20,016 nucleotides of DNA from Desulfuromonadales bacterium. GTDB lineage: Bacteria; Desulfobacterota; Desulfuromonadia; Desulfuromonadales; UBA2294. The DNA lies in NCBI GenBank assembly GCA_014859615.1, contig JACUTX010000025.1:1-20016 (forward strand), given 5' to 3'. Positions 14,228 to 20,016 of the stretch are shown here, piece by piece (position 1 is the first letter of the stretch; every line of letters begins with the position of its first letter). A program made the position numbers and the translations under genes. The notes under the pieces were generated by a model. The model did not search any database, was not told the DNA's origin, and saw only the letters and a program-made list of their open reading frames with translations.

Positions 14228-14267
14228 GGAGGAAAAAAGAGGGAGATGTCTCTCTCTTTTTTCCTCC
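14228..14267. terminator. Near-perfect 19-base-pair hairpin between argG and the NUDIX gene
   Basis: GGAGGAAAAAAGAGGGAGA (14228-14246) pairs with 14249-14267 over 19 positions with a single G-T wobble and a two-base TG loop (in practice a slightly larger loop). The stem itself carries A6/T6 tracts, and the minus strand then reads GTCATTTTTC. It lies nine bases after the argG stop, so it probably terminates or attenuates the argG transcript. It is nearly symmetric and could act on both strands. Confidence 0.75.
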
Positions 14268-14275
14268 GGTAGAGA

Positions 14276-15493
14276 CTACTTCTTCATTCGCTGCATAGCG
14301 GCGATACGCAGGCGCAAAGCGTTGAGTTTGATAAACCCTTCGGCATCGGCCTGGTTGTAGACTTCATCGGCCTCGAAAGTGGCAAAATCGACGTTGAACA
14401 GACTGTCGGTGGCGGAATCACGACCGACCACGCGGCAGTGACCTTTGTACAGTTTGATCCGCGCCTTGCCGTTGACGGTCTGCTGGGTCTGGTCGATCAG
14501 GGTCTGCAGGGCGATCCGCTCCGGTGCAAACCAGAAGCCGTTGTAGACCATGGTCGCGTAGCGGGAGATCAACGAATCACGCAGGTGCATCACTTCGCGG
14601 TCCATCGTAATCGATTCGACGCCGCGATGCGCCTCTTCGAGAATGGTGCCGCCGGGGGTTTCATAGACACCACGGCTCTTCATGCCGACGAACCGGTTCT
14701 CCATCAGATCGACCCGGCCGATGCCGTGCTTGCCGCCGAGTTCATTCAATCTGGCCAACAGCCTGGCCGGGGAGAGACGTTCGCCGTTAACCGCGACAGC
14801 GTCCCCTTTTTCAAAGTCGATCTCGACATATTCCGGTTGGTCAGGGGCATCTTCGGGACGGACAGTCAGCACGTACATCTCTTCCGGTGCTTCCGCCCAG
14901 GGGTTTTCAAGAATATCCCCTTCAAATGAAATATGCAGCAGGTTCCGGTCGGAACTCCAGGGGAATTTCTTGCTGGTCGGTACCGGGATACCATGCTTTT
15001 TTGCGTACGCTTCGAGGGCGGTCCGGCTGTTCATGTCCCACTCCCGCCATGGAGCGATCACCTTGACGGCCGGATTGAAGTGATAATAGGCGATCTCGAA
15101 CCGGACCTGATCGTTCCCTTTGCCGGTGGCGCCGTGCGAGACGGCATCGGCCCCTTCACGGGCGGCGATCTCCATCTGCGCTTTGGCGATCAAAGGCCGG
15201 GCGATAGAGGTGCCGAGGAAGTAGCGTCCCTCGTAAATTGCGTTGGCACGAAACATCGGGAAGACGAAATCGCGGGCGAACTCTTCTTTAAGATCGAGAA
15301 TGTGGCAGCTGCTGGCGCCGGTGTCCTTGGCCTTTTTCGGGATGCCGTCGAGCTCTTCACCCTGACCGAGGTCGGCTGAGAAAGCGACAACTTCACATCC
15401 GTATTCTTCGACCAGCCATTTGAGGATGATCGAGGTGTCCAGCCCGCCGGAATAGGCGAGAACGGTTTTTTTGACGGTCCCTTGTTTCGACAT
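14276..15493 (-). CDS. argG: Argininosuccinate synthase
   Basis: 405 residues, the standard bacterial length. It joins citrulline and aspartate using ATP to give argininosuccinate. The PP-loop AYSGGLDTS is at 13-21. GRYFLGTSIARPLIAK, SHGATGKGNDQVRFE and APWREWDMNSR are the conserved citrulline/aspartate-binding blocks, and DLMENRFVGMKSRGVYETPG lies in the C-terminal synthetase domain. AGGAG six bases before ATG fixes the start. It is 48 bases downstream of the zinc-ribbon/RDD gene, and its own end carries a strong hairpin. With ArgF and ArgH it completes ornithine-to-arginine conversion. Confidence 0.97.
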   Translation of the reverse strand: MSKQGTVKKTVLAYSGGLDTSIILKWLVEEYGCEVVAFSADLGQGEELDGIPKKAKDTGASSCHILDLKEEFARDFVFPMFRANAIYEGRYFLGTSIARPLIAKAQMEIAAREGADAVSHGATGKGNDQVRFEIAYYHFNPAVKVIAPWREWDMNSRTALEAYAKKHGIPVPTSKKFPWSSDRNLLHISFEGDILENPWAEAPEEMYVLTVRPEDAPDQPEYVEIDFEKGDAVAVNGERLSPARLLARLNELGGKHGIGRVDLMENRFVGMKSRGVYETPGGTILEEAHRGVESITMDREVMHLRDSLISRYATMVYNGFWFAPERIALQTLIDQTQQTVNGKARIKLYKGHCRVVGRDSATDSLFNVDFATFEADEVYNQADAEGFIKLNALRLRIAAMQRMKK

Positions 15494-15541
15494 GTGTGAC
15501 TCCTGTAATGGTGAATGAAAACAGGCCGGCGGTATACGAGT

Positions 15542-16222
15542 TCAGTCGCGCGGCGCTGCGGGTCTGTATTTAACGACACAAGTGTCGGCGATCTTGTCAT
15601 GAACGGCTCGGCGCTGCGGATGAAACAGCGCCAGCAGATAACCGAGCAGTAGTGGTGCAGAGACTATTCTACCAAATAGTTCGCGCAGCAGAGCACGTGA
15701 ATAAGTCATCTCCGGGCGGTCGATCGGCATGACCCGGATCCGCAGCAGCTTCTTCCCCGGGGTCTGCCCGCAAGCAGCGATAAAAAGCAGATGGTAAGCG
15801 AAGCCGAGGGTCAGAGCAAAGAGCAGAAAGGTGAACTGGAGAACGATCACTCCTTCGAGTTGCAGGCCGCTGCTGATAAACGAAAGACCGATTCGCAGAA
15901 TCAGAATCATGATCACGATCAGCACGGTATCGACCAGCAGCGCCGCAGCGCGGGCCAGAATGGTGGCCGGTTCGTCAGCTTCGGCGCAAGTCGACGCCAA
16001 GGGGGGGGCTTCTGGGTGATCGGTTGCGGTCGCAAAAGCTGTTTCGATGTGAGGCGCTACCGCGTTGGCCGCATCCGCCTCACTCTCTGTCTCTGTCGAA
16101 ATCGATTCCGACAAAAGAAACGTCTGCCGGCAGGCGGGGCAGGTGACCCGGACAACATTGGCCGGAATCTGCTCAGCTTCGATCTCTTTTTTAAAATCAC
16201 AATGTGGACAGGTGATGCGCAT
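15542..16222 (-). CDS. Zinc-ribbon and RDD domain membrane protein
   Basis: 226 residues. The N-terminus MRITCPHCDFKKEIEAEQIP and on has two CxxC knuckles, Cys5/Cys8 and Cys28/Cys31, as in MJ0042-type zinc ribbons that often precede membrane proteins in deltaproteobacteria. A disordered acidic linker (38-88) follows. The RDD domain covers about 88-217, with two or three hydrophobic segments (95-118, 124-150 and possibly 186-200), LARAAALLVDTVL (the conserved Arg and Asp), CGQTPGKKLLRIRV, and the final RRAVHDKIADTCVV. RDD proteins have been tied to ion transport, but most are uncharacterised. Only a weak GAGAG precedes ATG. It sits 21 bases after argF and is probably translated from the arg message. 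A run of eight G lies in the linker (16001-16008). Confidence 0.8.
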   Translation of the reverse strand: MRITCPHCDFKKEIEAEQIPANVVRVTCPACRQTFLLSESISTETESEADAANAVAPHIETAFATATDHPEAPPLASTCAEADEPATILARAAALLVDTVLIVIMILILRIGLSFISSGLQLEGVIVLQFTFLLFALTLGFAYHLLFIAACGQTPGKKLLRIRVMPIDRPEMTYSRALLRELFGRIVSAPLLLGYLLALFHPQRRAVHDKIADTCVVKYRPAAPRD

Positions 16223-16243
16223 ACGCTCTCTTTACGATGAGAT

Positions 16244-17152
16244 TCACCCCATCAAAGTCGCCAGAATCGCTTTTTGAACATGCAGACGATTCTCGGCCTC
16301 ATCAAAAACGACCGACTGCTTCCCTTCGATGACCGCATCGCTGATCTCTTCACCACGATGGGCGGGGAGACAGTGCAGGACGATCGCATCCGGGTGGGCA
16401 GCGGCCAGAACCCGGTTATCGAGCTGATAACCGACAAACGCCTCACGGCGTTTCTCTGCTTCTTCTTCCTGCCCCATACTGGCCCAGACGTCGGTCGACA
16501 GGACGTCGGCACCGTCGGCGGCAGTGAGTGGATCGTTACTGTAACGGATGCGGGCGCCCATCTGCTCGGCCCGGGTCACGACCGTCGGGTTCGGTTCATA
16601 CCCTTTCGGGGTGGCGATCTGCAGTTCAAAGCCAAAGACGGCGGCGGCGTTGATCCAGCTGTTGGCCATGTTGTTCCCGTCGCCGATCCAGGCGAAGGTC
16701 AGCCCTTCATAGCCCCCTTTGTGCTCGATGACGGTGAAGAGGTCGGCCATCAGCTGGCAGGGGTGGTAGAGATCGGTCAGGCCATTAATGACCGGCACCT
16801 GCGACCACTGGGCAAGCTCGGCAACAACATCTTGTGAATAGGTGCGAATCATGATGCCGTCGCAGTAACGCCCCATGACCCGACCGCTATCCTTGATCGG
16901 TTCGCCGCGCCCCATCTGGGTGGTATCAGAATGCAGAAACAGGGCGTGCCCGCCGAGCTGAACCATGCCGACTTCAAACGAGATCCGGGTCCGGGTGGAG
17001 CTCTTCTCGAAGATCATCGCCAGGGTCTTCCCTTTGAGCAGCTCATGCGGCTCCCCTTTTTTCTGTTGATCCTTCAATTTACGGGTCAATTCGAACAGCT
17101 GGTCGAGTTCGGCCTTGCTCCAGTCGGTCAGGGCGAGAAAATCTTTTTTCAT
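16244..17152 (-). CDS. argF: Ornithine carbamoyltransferase
   Basis: 302 residues. It makes citrulline from ornithine and carbamoyl phosphate. The carbamoyl phosphate loop SSTRTRISFE has Ser52-Thr53-Arg54-Thr55-Arg56. HSDTTQMGRGEPIKDSGRVM, MIRTYSQ, and NGLTDLYHPCQLMAD follow, and the ornithine-side HCLPAHRGEE holds Cys261 near the end. Length is typical of anabolic OTCases. A GTG nine bases upstream is in frame, but GGAG eight bases before ATG 17152 overlaps that GTG, so ATG is chosen. The gene lies 20 bases after argD and 21 bases before the RDD gene, clearly in one transcription unit. Confidence 0.97.
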   Translation of the reverse strand: MKKDFLALTDWSKAELDQLFELTRKLKDQQKKGEPHELLKGKTLAMIFEKSSTRTRISFEVGMVQLGGHALFLHSDTTQMGRGEPIKDSGRVMGRYCDGIMIRTYSQDVVAELAQWSQVPVINGLTDLYHPCQLMADLFTVIEHKGGYEGLTFAWIGDGNNMANSWINAAAVFGFELQIATPKGYEPNPTVVTRAEQMGARIRYSNDPLTAADGADVLSTDVWASMGQEEEAEKRREAFVGYQLDNRVLAAAHPDAIVLHCLPAHRGEEISDAVIEGKQSVVFDEAENRLHVQKAILATLMG

Positions 17153-17172
17153 CAAAATCACTCCAGACGGTT

Positions 17173-18366
17173 TCAGACCGTTTCAAATATTGCGTCGAGA
17201 ATCAGCACAGCTTCGTCAACCTCAGCTTCAGTGACGACCAGCGGCGGAACAAAGCGCAGGACTTTACCTTGGGTCACATTCAGAAGTAACCCCTTTTCCA
17301 GCCCTTTTAGAACGATGTCGGCGCCGGGGATAGTGAGAGTCATCCCGATCATCAGTCCAAGGCCCCGGACCCCGAGAATGAACGAATAGCGATCTTTGAG
17401 TTCGGTCAGTTTTGCGACCAGATAGGCTCCGATCCGTTCGGCCCGTTGCGAGAGGCGGTCGTTGATCAGGGTGTTGACCGATGCAAGTGCGGCTGCGGTC
17501 ATCAACGGATTGCCGCCGAAAGTCGAACCGTGCGTGCCGGGGGAGAACGATTTGGCGACTTCGGCTGTAGCGAGCATGGTGCCGATCGGCGCTCCACCCG
17601 CCAGCGCCTTGGCCAGAGTCATGATGTCGGGAGCGATGCCGAAATGTTCATGGGCAAACAGTTTGCCGGTTCGTCCGAGACCGGTCTGGACTTCGTCAAA
17701 GATCAGCAGAAGCTTATGTTGGTCACAAAGCTTGCGTACATTTGAAAAATAGTCAGATGCGGCGATGCGCACCCCCCCCTCACCCTGTACAGGTTCAAGC
17801 ATAATGGCGCAGGTCTGAGGCGTGATCGCCGCTCTGAGGGCATCGATATCGTCGAACGGAACGTGTTTGAAGCCGTGCAGCAAGGGGTCGAAAAAACGCT
17901 GGACCGCTTCTTGCCCGGTCGCCGAGACGGTCGCCATGGTCCGGCCGTGGAATGAGTCGGCGGCGGTGATGATCTCGAAACGTTCCAGACCGTAGGTTTC
18001 CCGGCTGAATTTACGGGCCAGTTTAATCGCTGCTTCGTTCGCCTCAGCGCCACTGTTGCAGAAGAAAGCCTGATCGGCAAAACTGTTGCTGCAGAGGAGT
18101 TCGGCCAGTTCGATCTGCTGCGGGATGTGATAGTAGTTGGAACAGTGAATCAGGGTTGCTGCCTGTTCCTGCAGCGCTTTTACCACCGCTGGATGACAGT
18201 GCCCGAGGTTGTTAACCGCGACGCCGGCAAGAAAATCGAGATAGCGTTTACCGTCGACATCCCAGAGTTCACACCCCTGGCCGCGGACCGGGACAATCGG
18301 GTAGCGTCCGTAGGTTTTCATAATGACTTTGTCGGCCCGATCGATCCACTCTGCTGAATGATTCAT
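17173..18366 (-). CDS. argD: Acetylornithine aminotransferase
   Basis: 397 residues, a class III PLP aminotransferase converting N-acetylglutamate semialdehyde to N-acetylornithine. NSGAEANEAAIKLARK (104-119), SFHGRTMATVSATGQ, EPVQGEGGV, FDEVQTGLGRTGKLFAHE (Asp224 on the PLP ring) and Lys253 in TLAKALAGGAPIG are the family blocks. It may also act on succinyl-diaminopimelate in other bacteria, but DapL makes that unnecessary here. The ATG overlaps the argB stop as ATGA, with GGGAGG eight bases upstream. An eight-G run on the coding strand (17772-17779) falls within the GEGGVR codons. Confidence 0.96.
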   Translation of the reverse strand: MNHSAEWIDRADKVIMKTYGRYPIVPVRGQGCELWDVDGKRYLDFLAGVAVNNLGHCHPAVVKALQEQAATLIHCSNYYHIPQQIELAELLCSNSFADQAFFCNSGAEANEAAIKLARKFSRETYGLERFEIITAADSFHGRTMATVSATGQEAVQRFFDPLLHGFKHVPFDDIDALRAAITPQTCAIMLEPVQGEGGVRIAASDYFSNVRKLCDQHKLLLIFDEVQTGLGRTGKLFAHEHFGIAPDIMTLAKALAGGAPIGTMLATAEVAKSFSPGTHGSTFGGNPLMTAAALASVNTLINDRLSQRAERIGAYLVAKLTELKDRYSFILGVRGLGLMIGMTLTIPGADIVLKGLEKGLLLNVTQGKVLRFVPPLVVTEAEVDEAVLILDAIFETV

Positions 18367-19253
18367 GATGTAAACCTCCCGATAGCGGTGCCGATCCCTT
18401 TGTCGGTAAAAATTTCGAGCAGACAGGCGTGTTCCAGTCGACCGTCGACGATATGCGTTTTGGTGACCCCTTCGTTGATCGCATCGACGCAGCAGTTTGC
18501 CTTCGGGATCATGCCGCCGGTGAGGGTTTCATCAGCGATCAGTCCGGCAACCTGATCGTGATCGATGGTCGAGATCAGATTCCCGTTCTTGTCCTTGACC
18601 CCCTCAACATCCGTCAGCAAGATCAGCTTTTCGGCCTTTAAAGCGCCCGCAATTTTTCCGGCCACCAGATCGGCGTTGATATTGAAGGTCTCCCCGTTCC
18701 GGCCGACTCCGACCGGAGCGATAACCGGGATAAAACCGCTTTTTTCCAGGGCGTCAATGATAGCCGGATCGATCGTCTCAACCTCGCCGACCATGCCGAT
18801 ATCGATGATCTCGGGTGTCAGGTTGTCGGGATTGATAGCGGTCATCGCCATTTTTCTGGCCATAATCAGCTTGCCGTCTTTACCGGAGAGCCCGACGGCT
18901 TTTCCGCCGTGCAGGTTAATATTGCCGACGATCTCCTTGTTGACCCGTCCGACTAAAACCATCTCGACGACGTTCATGGTCTCGGAATCAGTGACCCGCA
19001 TCCCCTGCACAAAGCTGCTCTTCAGCCCCATCTTCTCCATGACCTGGGCAATTTGCGGCCCGCCGCCATGCACGACAACCGGATTCAGGCCGATGTATTT
19101 AAGCAGAATAATATCGCGGGCAAACGATTCCTTGAGCCGTTCCTCGACCATGGCGTTGCCGCCGTATTTGATCACGATGGTTTTGCCGGTGAACTCCTTG
19201 ATCCAGGGGAGTGCTTCGAGCAGAACATTGGCTTTTTCGATAATTTTTTGCAT
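18363..19253 (-). CDS. argB: Acetylglutamate kinase
   Basis: 296 residues. It phosphorylates N-acetylglutamate, the controlling step of arginine synthesis in many bacteria. The amino acid kinase fold shows VIKYGGNAM with Lys29 and Gly31-Gly32, VVVHGGGPQI (59-68), and the nucleotide region LILLTDVEGVKDKNG. Compared with the short arginine-insensitive E. coli enzyme (258 residues), it has an extra N-terminal helix (MQKIIEKANVLLEALPWIKE), the feature associated with hexameric, arginine-inhibited kinases, so feedback inhibition is likely. No strong ribosome binding site precedes ATG 19253 (only GGGG about ten bases away). It heads the arg group and is coupled to argD. Confidence 0.96.
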   Translation of the reverse strand: MQKIIEKANVLLEALPWIKEFTGKTIVIKYGGNAMVEERLKESFARDIILLKYIGLNPVVVHGGGPQIAQVMEKMGLKSSFVQGMRVTDSETMNVVEMVLVGRVNKEIVGNINLHGGKAVGLSGKDGKLIMARKMAMTAINPDNLTPEIIDIGMVGEVETIDPAIIDALEKSGFIPVIAPVGVGRNGETFNINADLVAGKIAGALKAEKLILLTDVEGVKDKNGNLISTIDHDQVAGLIADETLTGGMIPKANCCVDAINEGVTKTHIVDGRLEHACLLEIFTDKGIGTAIGRFTS

Positions 19254-19383
19254 CTGTTAAGACCCCGTTGCCGCAAATGACGCTGCTGCCTTGATTGAAA
19301 AAGTCGATTCAATATAAAAGAGAGTCGCTGCTAAGTGTCGCTTGCCGTTTCGCCCCGTTTTGCTTCTCTTTGCAGAGTAGGAA

Positions 19384-19412
19384 AACATACCACAGGGTTA
19401 CGTCAAGGTAAA
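19384..19412 (-). promoter_or_regulatory. Putative promoter of the arg operon
   Basis: On the minus strand TTTACC (19407-19412) and TATGTT (19384-19389) are 17 bases apart, with TTGACG just inside the spacer. The leader would be about 120-125 bases. Both boxes are partial matches, and the position upstream of argB is the main support. Confidence 0.35.
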
Positions 19413-19485
19413 AGATAAATTCTTCAGGCGAAGGCAGGTTTGCAGGCGATTTTGCGGTCTTAAAAGAGGTTGAGAGCCGTCGGGC

Positions 19486-19520
19486 GACCGCACCTTTGAT
19501 CGCGTTGTCAGGGTGCGGTC
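19486..19520. terminator. GC-rich hairpin downstream of the cupin gene
   Basis: GACCGCACC (19486-19494) pairs perfectly with GGTGCGGTC (19512-19520) across a 17-base loop. It lies 43 bases after the cupin stop in its direction of transcription. No T-run follows closely, so it may be a transcript-end structure or a protein-binding palindrome instead of a classical terminator. Confidence 0.4.
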
Positions 19521-19562
19521 TGGTTCAGGCTACTCCCCCTCGAAAATCCGGGCGGGTGCTGG

Positions 19563-19907
19563 TTATTTCAGGGGCGGGGTGAAGAGGGCGAGCAGTTCAA
19601 CCGGTTCCTCACCATCATTCTTGAGTCCATGCACCACACCGGACGGCGCAATACAGCATTGGCCGCCGGCGACGCTGGTTTTGCTACTCCCCATGGTGCA
19701 GAGAGCCTGGCCGGAGAGGATGTAGAAGGTTTCGGTCTGGCCGTCGTGAGTGTGCGGCAGGATCTCACCGCCCGGTTCAATCCGGCCGCGATGGACCGAG
19801 AGGTTCGGGTTGTCCGCTGCAACCGCAACATCGCGCAAAAAGAAGCGGTCGTGTTTCGGGTGAGGATACTCGACCTGTTCGGCTGTCGTGATGATTTTTC
19901 CTTGCAT
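19563..19907 (-). CDS. Small single-domain cupin protein
   Basis: 114 residues forming one cupin barrel. Motif 1 reads GGEILPHTHDGQTETFYILS (residues 46-65), giving metal ligands His52, His54 and Glu59. Motif 2 reads GGQCCIAPSGVVHGLKN with His93. Such proteins include sugar isomerases, dioxygenases and metal-dependent sensors, and the sequence does not choose among them. GAGGAG seven bases before ATG 19907 decides the start over an upstream ATG at 19970. It is on the same strand as the arg genes but separated from them by a hairpin and 309 bases, so probably independent. The remaining bases to 20016 contain no gene I can support. Confidence 0.85.
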   Translation of the reverse strand: MQGKIITTAEQVEYPHPKHDRFFLRDVAVAADNPNLSVHRGRIEPGGEILPHTHDGQTETFYILSGQALCTMGSSKTSVAGGQCCIAPSGVVHGLKNDGEEPVELLALFTPPLK

Positions 19908-20016
19908 ACAAAAACTCCTCTTTTTATGCATTTTGATGGCAGCTGTTTTTTGCACTTCTGCTGACGGCATATCGGTTCAGCCGCATTAATATCAAGGGGA
20001 AAACTGTAAACTGTTT

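Larger units (their letters stand above)
19254..19562. other. Leader and intergenic region upstream of argB
   Basis: No gene is supported in these 309 bases. They contain a possible argB promoter, an AT-rich palindrome in its leader (ATTGAA 19294-19299 with TTCAAT 19308-19313) and a GC-rich hairpin nearer the cupin gene. I saw no T-box, no clear ArgR box (the TGA...TCA spacing is 16 rather than 14 bases) and no arginine-rich leader peptide. Confidence 0.6.

Noticed and set aside
19294..19313. ArgR box upstream of argB
   Set aside because: The palindrome ATTGAA/TTCAAT resembles half of an ARG box, but its spacing is two bases too long and it lies in the predicted leader rather than over the promoter.
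1..20016. CRISPR array, tRNA/rRNA genes, insertion sequences, prophage or a defence island
   Set aside because: No regularly spaced repeats, tRNA-like cloverleaf, transposase or integrase sequence was seen. The gene content is housekeeping metabolism plus redox functions.

Overview
The window reads as a chromosomal segment of an anaerobic deltaproteobacterium-type organism, most likely Desulfuromonadales (Geobacter/Desulfuromonas/Pelobacter relatives). The case rests on three things: a class II desulfoferrodoxin; lysine synthesis by the LL-diaminopimelate aminotransferase (DapL) route; and an arg-then-dap gene order (argB-argD-argF-argG-argH-lipoprotein-dapA-dapB-dapL) that I recall from Geobacter-type genomes. 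The assignment is an inference from gene content, with no database search behind it. GC content looks moderate (mid-50s by eye), spacing is tight, and there is no sign of phage, IS elements, tRNA, rRNA or CRISPR.

Left part (1-6060). A lone desulfoferrodoxin gene on the minus strand is divergent from a plus-strand series. The first four plus-strand genes overlap stop-to-start: slyX, a membrane-anchored rhodanese, a MauE/DoxX-type membrane protein with a CxC motif, and a KamA-type radical SAM aminomutase. After a 99-base gap come a DsbC-like periplasmic thiol protein, a low-specificity threonine aldolase, and a protein with several membrane segments followed by a TraB/GumN-like domain. Several of these (rhodanese, MauE/DoxX, DsbC-like) point to sulfur or thiol redox at the membrane and periplasm. 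A hairpin with U-tracts separates this series from the convergent minus-strand genes.

Right part (6068-19907, all minus strand). Read in the direction of transcription: a small cupin; argB-argD-argF; a zinc-ribbon/RDD membrane protein; argG; a strong hairpin; a NUDIX hydrolase coupled to a divergent nitrilase-like protein; argH; an LptM-like lipoprotein with apparent FnIII repeats; dapA; dapB; dapL; and a small conserved-looking hypothetical gene with its own promoter. ArgB, ArgD, ArgF, ArgG and ArgH cover the route from N-acetylglutamate to arginine, except for the ArgC and deacetylation (ArgJ/ArgE) steps, which lie elsewhere. DapA, DapB and DapL take aspartate semialdehyde to LL-diaminopimelate. 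No lysA lies in the gap between the lipoprotein and dapA, where I would expect it.

The items most worth a second look are the TraB-like membrane fusion, the NUDIX/nitrilase-like pair inside the arg cluster, the missing lysA, an imperfect palindromic repeat between dapB and dapL, and a plus-strand terminator-like hairpin beside that repeat with no gene to terminate. I found no clear new multi-gene system. The NUDIX/nitrilase-like pair and the TraB-like protein are the best candidates for undescribed function.
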